The notes beneath the pieces are model-generated. The model saw only the letters and a list, made by a program, of their open reading frames with translations, did no database searches and was not told where the DNA came from. Made by a program: the position numbers and the translations under genes. Shown in pieces: positions 17,160 to 23,975 of a DNA stretch of 64,000 nt. This DNA is from Catelliglobosispora koreensis DSM 44566. GTDB lineage: Bacteria > Actinomycetota > Actinomycetes > Mycobacteriales > Micromonosporaceae. Each line of letters begins with the position of its first letter. The first letter of the stretch is position 1. Location: assembly GCF_000379685.1 (NCBI RefSeq), contig NZ_KB903291.1, positions 1 through 64,000 on the forward strand. Direction: 5' to 3'.

Positions 17160-17678
17160 CTAGCCGCGCGATGACGCGGGTTCCGCGATCCGCCGGCGCA
17201 GCAAGGCAGCTAGAGGCTGCGTCCCGCGGGTGGCCCAAAGCGCGACGGCGGCAAAGAGGATCTGCTCCGGGATGCGCTGCCACAGCGGGGAGGCAGGCTC
17301 ACCGGCGAACGGGATCTCGGCGGTGGCCGCGTAGATGTTCGCCGGCAGCATGAACGCGAACAGCAGCACCAGGCAGTATGCGGCGGCACGCCGGGTCCGG
17401 GTGACGATCAGCCCCAGGGCGCCCAGGATTTCCAGGACGCCGGTCAGATAGACCATCGCCGAGGGAAACGGGATCGCCGGCGGAACCATCGCCACGAGGT
17501 CGGCGTGGTTTGGCATGACGATCACACTCGCGGGGACGAAGTGCGCACTGGCGGTCATGAACAGCATCACGGCCAGCGCGTGTGCCGCCGAGGAGGGCCA
17601 GCTCGCGAAACGCTTCACGCCCAGCAACCCAAGCCCGCGCAACAACACCAGTGCACTGAGCAGAACGGGGACTGTCAT
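17160..17678 (-). CDS. DoxX-like membrane protein
   Basis: A 172-residue four-helix membrane protein of the DoxX/DoxD group. Visible features are LRGLGLLGVKRFASWP, the helix LAVMLFMTASAHFVP, MVYLTGVLEILGALGLIVTR with the usual glutamate in TM3, and a fourth helix IPEQILFAAVALWATRG. DoxX proteins are linked to quinone or thiol redox balance at the membrane, but this member's role is not known. It is divergent from a TetR gene, and a palindrome lies in the 93-bp gap, so it is the likely repressed target. Confidence 0.8.
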   Translation of the reverse strand: MTVPVLLSALVLLRGLGLLGVKRFASWPSSAAHALAVMLFMTASAHFVPASVIVMPNHADLVAMVPPAIPFPSAMVYLTGVLEILGALGLIVTRTRRAAAYCLVLLFAFMLPANIYAATAEIPFAGEPASPLWQRIPEQILFAAVALWATRGTQPLAALLRRRIAEPASSRG

Positions 17679-17738
17679 ATCGGGCTCCCAATCTAGTCGT
17701 TGTCAAGTTCGGTTTCGAAGGTACCCCCCATGCGCTAT

Positions 17739-17753
17739 CTTGTCAATGACAAG
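17739..17753. promoter_or_regulatory. 15-bp palindrome, probable TetR operator
   Basis: CTTGTCAATGACAAG is a perfect dyad around a central A, 18 bp upstream of GTG 17772. A further half-site (TTGTCAAG) occurs at 17700-17707, on the DoxX side. The placement suits repression of both divergent genes. Confidence 0.65.
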
Positions 17754-17771
17754 TTGAGAGGATCTGATGCT

Positions 17772-18326
17772 GTGAGCAAAAGCGGATACCACCATGGAGA
17801 TCTTCGCCGGACGATCGTCGCGGCCGCTGTCGCCGCGATCGGCGAATCCGGCCTTGACGGTTGGAGCCTGCGCGAGCTCGCCCGGCGAGCGGGCGTCTCC
17901 CACGCCGCGCCCGCCCACCACTTCGGCGACAAGACCGGAGTGCTGACCGCCATCGCCGCCGAGGGTTTCACCCTGCTCGCCGAGGCACTCGAAGCAGCAG
18001 AGGCCGATTTCCTCGCCGCTGGACTGTCCTATGTCGACTTCGCGGTCAAGCACCCCGTCCACTTCGCGGTGATGTTCCAGCCGGGCATCTACCGGGCTGA
18101 TGATGAAGCCGTCCAGCAAGCCGAAACCCGGGCAGGCGACGTGCTTCGGTTGGGCGCCAAGGCAATGGCCGCGGGTTCCAAGGCGGCTCCCGAGCACGCG
18201 ACCCTCGCGGCCTGGTCGATCGCCCACGGCTTCGCGAGCCTTTGGTTAAGCGGTGCGCTGCGAGTGCCACCCGGCACAGAAGCCGTCGATGCCGCCCGGC
18301 CGGTATTGCATATGCTCGTGGAATGA
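17772..18326 (+). CDS. TetR-family regulator
   Basis: A 184-residue TetR protein. The N-terminal HTH reads GYHHGDLRRTIVAAAVAAIG, then WSLRELARRAGVSHAAPAHH, then FGDKTGVLTAIAAEGF, the exact TetR_N layout. The rest is the variable ligand domain (TetR_C_33-like: YVDFAVKHPVHFAVMFQPG). GTG 17772 follows gagagg at 17756-17761; the frame is open further upstream but that part crosses the palindrome. The stop overlaps the next gene (ATGA), so regulator and half-size MFS protein are translated together. The ligand is unknown. Confidence 0.87.
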   Translation: MSKSGYHHGDLRRTIVAAAVAAIGESGLDGWSLRELARRAGVSHAAPAHHFGDKTGVLTAIAAEGFTLLAEALEAAEADFLAAGLSYVDFAVKHPVHFAVMFQPGIYRADDEAVQQAETRAGDVLRLGAKAMAAGSKAAPEHATLAAWSIAHGFASLWLSGALRVPPGTEAVDAARPVLHMLVE

Positions 18327-18922
18327 CCCCGCCCTCTCCCGGCACTCGCCCGGTCTGGTTGCTGATCGGTCCCACCCTCGCCGCCTCGCTAGGTGCCTTC
18401 CTGTTCACCGTCACCGTTGGGCCGGAGTGGTCGGCGATTCAGGCGGACATGAATATGCCCAGCATCATGACCCTCTGGATCTTCGTTGCCTTTCTGTTCA
18501 CGGCCGGGCTCGCGGTTCTAGCTGGCATCACCCTCGGCCGCCGGTGGCCGACCGCCGTCACGCTGCCCGCGATCGCGTTACTAACACTCAGTGCACTGCT
18601 CAGTTCGTTAGCACCGGATAGCGGGTTCTTCGTGTTCAGCCGCGCCATGGCCGGACTCGGTGCCGGTTTAGCTTGGGGCACAACGGCTGCACTCCTCGTG
18701 CCGATGCGGGCACAACGTGTGCCTGTCATGCCACTTGTGGCTGGTACGGTGCTGCTGTCGCTCGTTTTAGGACCCATTGTTGGCGCGCTTCTCGCCCAGA
18801 TGGTGACCTGGCGTTTGCCGTTCGTGCTGGCCTTGCTAATCGGGGCACTGGCGTTCCTCGTAACCGCGATAGGCGGGATCGTCGAGCTAACCCAGCGCAC
18901 GTCCAAAGTGGACCCGCGTTAG
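18323..18922 (+). CDS. Half-size MFS-like membrane protein (six TM helices)
   Basis: A 199-residue protein resembling only one half of an MFS transporter: about six hydrophobic segments from PVWLLIGPTLAASLGAFLF to FVLALLIGALAFLVTAIGGI, with a family-like helix FSRAMAGLGAGLAWGTTAAL (compare the R-x-x-x-G-x-G motif of MFS TM4). Full MFS proteins have about 400 residues. There is no second half downstream: the next bases hold a decayed gene on the other strand. It may be a truncated pump or work as a dimer. It starts inside the TetR stop codon. Confidence 0.65.
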   Translation: MTPPSPGTRPVWLLIGPTLAASLGAFLFTVTVGPEWSAIQADMNMPSIMTLWIFVAFLFTAGLAVLAGITLGRRWPTAVTLPAIALLTLSALLSSLAPDSGFFVFSRAMAGLGAGLAWGTTAALLVPMRAQRVPVMPLVAGTVLLSLVLGPIVGALLAQMVTWRLPFVLALLIGALAFLVTAIGGIVELTQRTSKVDPR

Positions 18923-19175
18923 GAGAGGTGACGGCGCAAGAAGGCGAGGATTTCGCGGCGCGCCGGGCGTGCCGCTGGCCCGGGGATAGCGAGCTAGCCG
19001 GGCGTCGGTGCCGTCGGCCCGTAGTCGTTGGGCGAACAGGCACCCGTGGTCGGCAGCGGGATCGAGCTCGCCGGTGACTTCGAAAGCCCTGGCTGGCCAG
19101 CGTTTGCGGTCACCGATGGATAGTCGAGCATCGTCTCGATCCAGTCGGTGGCTGGAAAGACCAGCACTAGAGATG
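18919..19175 (-). pseudogene. Decayed alpha/beta-hydrolase (esterase) fragment
   Basis: On the minus strand three frames carry pieces of one esterase C-terminus in the right order. DYPSVTANAGQPGLS (about 19130-19085) is the loop before the last strands. FEVTGELDPAADHG and CLFAQRLRADGTDARLARYP follow in another frame (about 19080-18985), matching the Asp-bearing 'vtgelDpl.deg..fa.rLr..Gv.a.l.rypg' block. REILAFLRRHLS then stop (18954-18919) is the usual C-terminal helix in the third frame. The His-bearing segment between the last two is missing. At least two frameshifts and lack of an N-terminal half mark it as dead. This fills the 314-bp gap between the MFS-like gene and the secreted peptide. 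Confidence 0.55.
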
Positions 19176-19196
19176 GTGTTGCGTACCTTCACATGA

Positions 19197-19228
19197 CGGA
19201 TGGGAGACCACCATTGGCCTCCCATCCG
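19197..19228 (-). terminator. 10-bp stem-loop after the secreted-peptide gene
   Basis: cggatgggag (19197-19206) pairs perfectly with ctcccatccg (19219-19228), loop 12 nt. It lies eight bases beyond the stop of the minus-strand peptide gene at 19237. No U-tract is present. Confidence 0.6.
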
Positions 19229-19236
19229 CACTCTGT

Positions 19237-19452
19237 TTAGAAGAAGCCCTTCTTAACGTTCGGGTTCTTAGGATCCTCAGCGTTCGAGGAGTTACCGCCC
19301 TTGTTGACGCAGTCCCAGCCGCTCGAAGTCTTCGTCGCGGTCTGGCCTCCTGGGCAGGTGATCGGCGCGGCGGATGACGCCGTGGCGTTCACGAGACCGA
19401 TTGTCAGAAAAGCGAACAGTGATATGACAAAGGCAAGAATCCGTTTGCGCAT
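19237..19452 (-). CDS. Small secreted peptide, two conserved-looking cysteines
   Basis: A 71-residue protein with a signal peptide: MRKR, a hydrophobic core (ILAFVISLFAFLTIGLV), then ATASSAAP as a probable cleavage site near residue 28. The mature part is about 43 residues: ITCPGGQTATKTSSGWDC contains both cysteines, likely one disulfide, followed by an Asn-rich tail ending NPNVKKGFF. I recognise similar small exported peptides in other actinomycetes but know no function. The start at 19452 has a ggggg stretch 7 nt upstream. It stands alone, followed by a stem-loop. Confidence 0.72.
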   Translation of the reverse strand: MRKRILAFVISLFAFLTIGLVNATASSAAPITCPGGQTATKTSSGWDCVNKGGNSSNAEDPKNPNVKKGFF

Positions 19453-19553
19453 GTTGAGCCCCCGATCTGGCGCTGCGGATGACCTCAAGCTTCCTCCGCC
19501 ATACCGCCGAAATACAGCAGGAATTGGGCCCAGAAAGTCAGACCATTCGTTTT

Positions 19554-20714
19554 CTAAGTGCTGGCTGGGCAAAATTCCGCGGTGAGCATCTCGAAGAAAG
19601 CGCCCAGCCCCACCCAGTCCGCGCTCATCTGCGTCACCAGCATGTGCTTGCCGTCCCGCGTCCCCATCGCGTATGACCACGAGCCATAGGTCGCACCGCC
19701 ACCGCCCCAAACCTTGACGCCGCAGGGCAAATCCTGGCTGAACACGCCCAGACCGTAGTGCGTGCCCGGAATCCAGCTTTGAGTGTCCGTCATGGTGAAC
19801 ATTTCCTGCTGCTGAGCAGCGGGAAGGAGGTGTCCGCCCAGGAGAGCGCTGAAGAAACGGTGAAGATCGCCGGTACTAGACACAACTCCCCCGGCCGCCC
19901 ACGCGAACGACTGGTTCATCTCGGTCGCGTCATAGACCGGCGCTTGTGGGTTCTGCGAGAACAGCACGGAATAGTGCCGTGTGTGGTGCCCACGGATCTT
20001 CGCCTCCGCGCGTGGAAGATAGCTCTCGGTCAGACGCAACGGATGGAAGATCCGCCTGTCCATTTCCTCGCTCAACGATCCGCCCGAGGCTCGCTCGGCG
20101 ATCATGCCAGCGAGGAAGTAGTTGGTGTTGGAGTACCAAAACCGCACCCCTGGAGCGTCGCGGCGCTCGTGCGACATAGCGACCTTTACCAATTGCTCCG
20201 GGGTATAGCTGTCATAACGGTGCACAAACCAAGCGTCTTCCTTTCCCTTGCTGAAGAGTTCTTCGTCGTCGAGATAGTTGTAGACACCGCTGGTGTGGTT
20301 GAGCAGTTGCCGAATGGTGATGTAGCGGCCGTCGTGGGTGTTCGGGCCAACGCCGGTGACGAGCCCTGGCAGCCACTTATCGACCGTGTCGTCGAGGCTC
20401 AGCTTGCCCTCTGCGGCTAGTTGCAGGACAACGACAGCCGTGAACACTTTGGAGGTGCTGCCAACCCGGAATCGCTCGTGCGGCTGGCGCTTGCGGCCCG
20501 TGCTCGTGTCGGAAGCGCCTGCCGCGCCAAACCATCTCGCGTCACCGTCGCGAATCTCCGCCACTACGCTGGGCACACCTTCGGACACGGTCCGGTTGAG
20601 GATGCTTTGGACATTGGGACGGGTGGTTCCAGAGACCGCCGACGCGGTGCCCGCTCCCGTTGCTGTCGCTAGAACCGCCGCGGCAACCGCCACGGCGGGA
20701 AGGGATTTCGTCAT
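19554..20714 (-). CDS. Secreted serine hydrolase (class C beta-lactamase / DD-peptidase family)
   Basis: A 386-residue exported protein of the beta-lactamase/transpeptidase-like fold. A signal peptide (MTKSLPAVAVAAAVLATATG, cleavage near TASA-VS) is followed by the nucleophile motif STSK (Ser86, Lys89), the second motif Y-S-N in VRFWYSNTNYFLAG, and the third-motif strand WGGGGATYGSW in place of KTG or HxG. The long insert with YNYLDDEELFSKGKEDAW resembles Streptomyces R61-type D,D-carboxypeptidases and EstB-like esterases. Substrate (peptidoglycan peptide, ester or beta-lactam) cannot be settled. ATG 20714 has ggag 5 nt upstream. It is divergent from the HTH regulator at 20820. Confidence 0.85.
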   Translation of the reverse strand: MTKSLPAVAVAAAVLATATGAGTASAVSGTTRPNVQSILNRTVSEGVPSVVAEIRDGDARWFGAAGASDTSTGRKRQPHERFRVGSTSKVFTAVVVLQLAAEGKLSLDDTVDKWLPGLVTGVGPNTHDGRYITIRQLLNHTSGVYNYLDDEELFSKGKEDAWFVHRYDSYTPEQLVKVAMSHERRDAPGVRFWYSNTNYFLAGMIAERASGGSLSEEMDRRIFHPLRLTESYLPRAEAKIRGHHTRHYSVLFSQNPQAPVYDATEMNQSFAWAAGGVVSSTGDLHRFFSALLGGHLLPAAQQQEMFTMTDTQSWIPGTHYGLGVFSQDLPCGVKVWGGGGATYGSWSYAMGTRDGKHMLVTQMSADWVGLGAFFEMLTAEFCPAST

Positions 20715-20819
20715 GTGCTCCAGCCTGATCCCCGTGAGCAGGGCGGCAAACGCGGAAAGTGACCACTTGCTGAAGGCGGGTTGGCAGCAACCGGCCACGC
20801 CTGGCATGCTCGTAGGGCG

Positions 20820-21731
20820 ATGAACCTGACTGAGCTGGGCGTTTCCCCCGAAGACGAGTGCCTCTACCGTCAATTGCTCAAGACACCTGCCGCCGACTCG
20901 CCAGACCTGACGGCATCTGCCATGGGCCGGCTGGTCGCGATAGGTCTGGCCACATTGGATAGTCAAGGCAACATCAGAGCAGCGCCACCGCAGCAGACCC
21001 TAGAGCGGCTTGCCCAGCGGCGCATCGATGAAATTCTTGGTGACCTGCAACGGGTTTTCGCTGCCAAGACCGGTTTGGACGGATCCCCGAGCGGTCCGGA
21101 GGCTATCTATGGCGAACCGGCCGTCAACGACCGCATCATGGAGGAGCTGTGGCTACGCCCGGCTGGAGAGGTGCGTTCGGTCAAGGGCCCGGTCCCGGTG
21201 AAGCCGTCGGTACGGGGCGAGAACCTACAGCGAGCGACGCTATTTCGCCTGCGCCAGGGTGTTCGCTACCGCACGATTGTGCATCGCAACCAGCTCGACT
21301 TTCCCGAGAGAGCCGATTACTACCGCCAGATGCACCACGCGGGTGACATCTGCCGGGTCACCAACGACCGCATTCAGCCCATGAAACTCCTTGACCGTAC
21401 TAGGGCCTTCATCCCGATCGCGGAAGACGACGCGGGCGCCGGTGCCTTCCTGCTCGACGATCCCACGACGGTGTCCACATTGGTCGATCTCTTCGACCGC
21501 GTCTGGGACGGCGCCATCGACCTGCATCGGCATATCAACGTGCTGCCATCGGAAACCGACCGGCAGATCCTGGCGATGCTGCAGCAGACGCCCAAAGACG
21601 AAGTCGCCGCACGCCAGCTCAAGATGTCAGTACGCACCTTCCGCCGGCACGTCAGTGAACTGATGACCAGAACGGGTGCCGCTAACCGCTTTCAGCTCGC
21701 CCTCATCAGCAAGGAGCAAGGCTGGCTCTAG
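20820..21731 (+). CDS. LuxR-type HTH regulator with N-terminal helical sensor region
   Basis: A 303-residue one-component regulator. The N-terminal part (MNLTELGVSPEDECLYRQLL) is a TrmB-like helix pair common in actinobacterial LuxR-type factors; the centre (~residues 100-235) looks like a PLD/TrmB-type sensing domain. The C-terminal ~65 residues form the HTH: LPSETDRQILAMLQQTPKDE, then VAARQLKMSVRTFRRHVSEL, then MTRTGAANRFQLALI. The start at 20820 has tagggcg just upstream. It is divergent from the serine hydrolase by 105 bp and may control it. Its stop shares the palindrome CTAG with the stop of the convergent response-regulator gene. Confidence 0.8.
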   Translation: MNLTELGVSPEDECLYRQLLKTPAADSPDLTASAMGRLVAIGLATLDSQGNIRAAPPQQTLERLAQRRIDEILGDLQRVFAAKTGLDGSPSGPEAIYGEPAVNDRIMEELWLRPAGEVRSVKGPVPVKPSVRGENLQRATLFRLRQGVRYRTIVHRNQLDFPERADYYRQMHHAGDICRVTNDRIQPMKLLDRTRAFIPIAEDDAGAGAFLLDDPTTVSTLVDLFDRVWDGAIDLHRHINVLPSETDRQILAMLQQTPKDEVAARQLKMSVRTFRRHVSELMTRTGAANRFQLALISKEQGWL

Positions 21732-22393
21732 TGCCGGTTGCGCGGTGTGACCAGACCCGACTCGTAAGCCAGGACCACAAGCTGGGCACGATCGCGTGCG
21801 TGAAGCTTGAGCATGGCCCGGTTGATGTGCGTCTTCGCGGTCAGCGGGGTTATCAGCATGCGTTTGGCGATGTCGTCATTGGACAGTCCTTGTGCGACCA
21901 GGGCGACGGCCTCGCGTTCCCGGTTGGTCAGCCATTTCAGGCTCTCATCGGCATCGGTTGCCAGCGGCTCGGAGACGAACCGGTCGATCAGCTTGCGGGT
22001 GATCGAGGGTGCGAGCAGGGCATCACCGCGTGCCGCGACACGAACAGCGTGCAGGAAGTCCTCGGGCTCGATGTCCTTGACGAGGAAGCCGGCAGCGCCC
22101 GCCCGCAGGGCGTTGAAGACGTATTCGTCAAAGCCATAGTTGGTGAGGATGACGACGTGCACTCCGGCGAGCACCGGGTCGGCGGCGATGCGCTGGGTCA
22201 CCTCGATGCCATCCATGACCGGCATTTGGATGTCCACGAGGGCGATGTCGGGCAGGTGGTGCCGTGCTAGGTCAAGGCCTTCGGCACCGTTGGACGCCTC
22301 GGCCACGACTTCGATGTCGGCTTCGGCTTCCAGGAGCGCACGGAATCCGCTGCGAAGAAGCGGCTGGTCGTCAACGAGCAGCACACGGATCAT
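21728..22393 (-). CDS. NarL/FixJ-family response regulator
   Basis: A 221-residue DNA-binding response regulator. The receiver domain has the acidic pair DD (8-9), phosphorylated Asp54 (LVDIQMPVMDG), switch Thr84 (ILTNYG) and Lys105 (FLVKD). The C-terminal GerE/LuxR HTH reads LTNREREAVALVAQGLSNDD followed by IAKRMLITPLTAKTHINRAM. It pairs with the kinase just upstream, whose stop overlaps its start (ATGA, 22390-22393). The gene ends against the LuxR-type regulator through a shared CTAG. Confidence 0.92.
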   Translation of the reverse strand: MIRVLLVDDQPLLRSGFRALLEAEADIEVVAEASNGAEGLDLARHHLPDIALVDIQMPVMDGIEVTQRIAADPVLAGVHVVILTNYGFDEYVFNALRAGAAGFLVKDIEPEDFLHAVRVAARGDALLAPSITRKLIDRFVSEPLATDADESLKWLTNREREAVALVAQGLSNDDIAKRMLITPLTAKTHINRAMLKLHARDRAQLVVLAYESGLVTPRNRH

Positions 22394-23487
22394 GATGCGT
22401 GGTCCACGGGGAGTTCGGCTTGGACGGTGAAACCGCCTCCGCTGCGCGGTTCCGCGCGCAGGCGGCCGCCGAGCGCGGTAACGCGCTCACGCATGCCGAG
22501 CAGTCCGACTCCGGGCGCGGCAACGGTTTCCGGGCGGGCTGTGCCATTGTCGTCGACGCGAATCGCTATGACATCGGGGCGGTGTTCGATCAATACTGAA
22601 GCCGCGCCGGCCGAAGCGTGCCTGGCGATGTTGGTCAAAGACTCCTGCACGATGCGGTACGCGGTGCGGTCCACCGCGGCGGGAACGTTTTGCCGCTGTC
22701 CTTCAATCGTCAAAGTCGCGTCGAGACCGCTAGTCCGGGCTCGCTGCACCAAGTCTGCGACGTGATCGAGTCCGTGCGGTGGAGTCTTGCTGTCATCTCG
22801 CAACGCCTCTAGCGTCGCTCTCAGTTCCCGGGCCGCCTCACGGCCTGCCTCCTGGATCGCCAGCAGGGCTTCGGGCACCTGCTCACCCCGCTTGCGGGCC
22901 AGATGGACCGCCACTCCCGCCTGCACTTTGATGACCGAGATCTGATGCGTCAGCGAATCGTGCAGTTCACGGGCGATGTGAAGCCGCTCCTCGTTGGCCC
23001 GCCGTCGTGCCGTTTCCTCACGGGTGCGCTCGGCTTCATCGGCCCGTCTTTCGGCCTGCCGCAATGCTTCACCCGCCGCGCCGGCCGCGACCAGCCACGC
23101 GATCTCAAGGGCGCCACGAGATCGGGCAAGTGCCTCGCCGACGGTCAGATCCTGCGGCAGCGCGAGGGCCGCTAGCGGCAACGCGACGAGCATCAGCACC
23201 GCCGCCGCGATTGTGATGAGCCGGTGGCCCGCCCGCACAGCCGCGTACACCGCGAACAGGAACGCGACGGCCGGCACGTCGAAACCAATGGCTTGATAAC
23301 CCACCGCGCTCAAGCCGGTGACAGCGAGCGCCACAACCGGTGCACGCCGGCGGGCGATCAGTGCCAGGCCGCTAATGGCCAGAAGGGCATAACCGAGCGG
23401 GGCCGAGTAGTCGCCGGACCACCCGGCGATCAGCAGTGCCGCCGCCACACTGGCAGCTATCAATGCATCGCGAAGGCCGGCGCTCAT
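22390..23487 (-). CDS. NarL-type sensor histidine kinase
   Basis: A 365-residue kinase. Residues 1-140 hold about five TM helices with almost no extracellular loops, so it likely senses a membrane or internal signal. A short coiled coil (ALRQAERRADEAERTREETA) leads to the HisKA_3 dimerisation domain with phospho-acceptor His176 in ERLHIARELHDSLTHQ. The HATPase_c domain shows YRIVQESLTNIARHA (N box) and GVGLLGMRERVTALGG (G box). ATG 23487 is preferred; the frame upstream runs into the divergent promoter region. It forms an operon with the response regulator. The DUF6223 gene is divergent, 140 bp away, and may be its target. Confidence 0.9.
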   Translation of the reverse strand: MSAGLRDALIAASVAAALLIAGWSGDYSAPLGYALLAISGLALIARRRAPVVALAVTGLSAVGYQAIGFDVPAVAFLFAVYAAVRAGHRLITIAAAVLMLVALPLAALALPQDLTVGEALARSRGALEIAWLVAAGAAGEALRQAERRADEAERTREETARRRANEERLHIARELHDSLTHQISVIKVQAGVAVHLARKRGEQVPEALLAIQEAGREAARELRATLEALRDDSKTPPHGLDHVADLVQRARTSGLDATLTIEGQRQNVPAAVDRTAYRIVQESLTNIARHASAGAASVLIEHRPDVIAIRVDDNGTARPETVAAPGVGLLGMRERVTALGGRLRAEPRSGGGFTVQAELPVDHAS

Positions 23488-23627
23488 GCAGGAACCATAG
23501 CTGGCGAATGCCCACCGTAAATACCGCGTTTGCAGTAGGCGACTGCGCCAGCTGCCGGACGACGAAAGGCTTGCCCAACGACACGATGGAAACAACAACA
23601 CCCCATGATGAGAAAGAGGAAAGCGAC

Positions 23628-23975
23628 ATGATTTCCCTAGAGCCAATCGCCACGAGTGTCTACACCATGAGCGCCGGCCGCATCGGCGCCCTCGCGGGCG
23701 GGCTACTCGGGCTGGCCGGCCTGATTGCTGGTGGGCTCGCTCTAGTACGCCCCCATAGCCGCATCGGCGTGGCCAACGGGCGGCTTGGTGCCGCTATCGC
23801 CCTGGCGGCAGGCCTGATCGGCATCGCGCTGGGCGCCCTAGTCGCGGCTACCTCGGACAGCGGCATTGGCACCGGCAACGGGCGTGGCGGAGCCTACGTA
23901 GCGCTTGTGGTCGGAACCATCAGCCTCGTGCTCGGTGGCGTGGCCCTAACGCGCTCCCGCCGGATGGCGAGCTAG
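23628..23975 (+). CDS. DUF6223-family small membrane protein
   Basis: A 115-residue membrane protein with three hydrophobic helices: GRIGALAGGLLGLAGLIAGG, LGAAIALAAGLIGIALGALV and YVALVVGTISLVLGGVALTR. The loop DSGIGTGNGRGG before the last helix and the basic end RSRRMAS match the DUF6223 pattern of actinomycetes. The function is unknown. The ribosome site agaggaa (23615-23621) fixes the ATG at 23628. It sits opposite a NarL-type kinase gene, an arrangement suggesting it is under that system. Its last 30 bases overlap the 3' end of the convergent SARP gene. Confidence 0.75.
   Translation: MISLEPIATSVYTMSAGRIGALAGGLLGLAGLIAGGLALVRPHSRIGVANGRLGAAIALAAGLIGIALGALVAATSDSGIGTGNGRGGAYVALVVGTISLVLGGVALTRSRRMAS

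Noticed and set aside
20950-20963. Second copy of the acattggatag motif seen at 17109
   Set aside because: It falls in coding sequence of the LuxR-type regulator, lacks the inverted partner and is probably chance.
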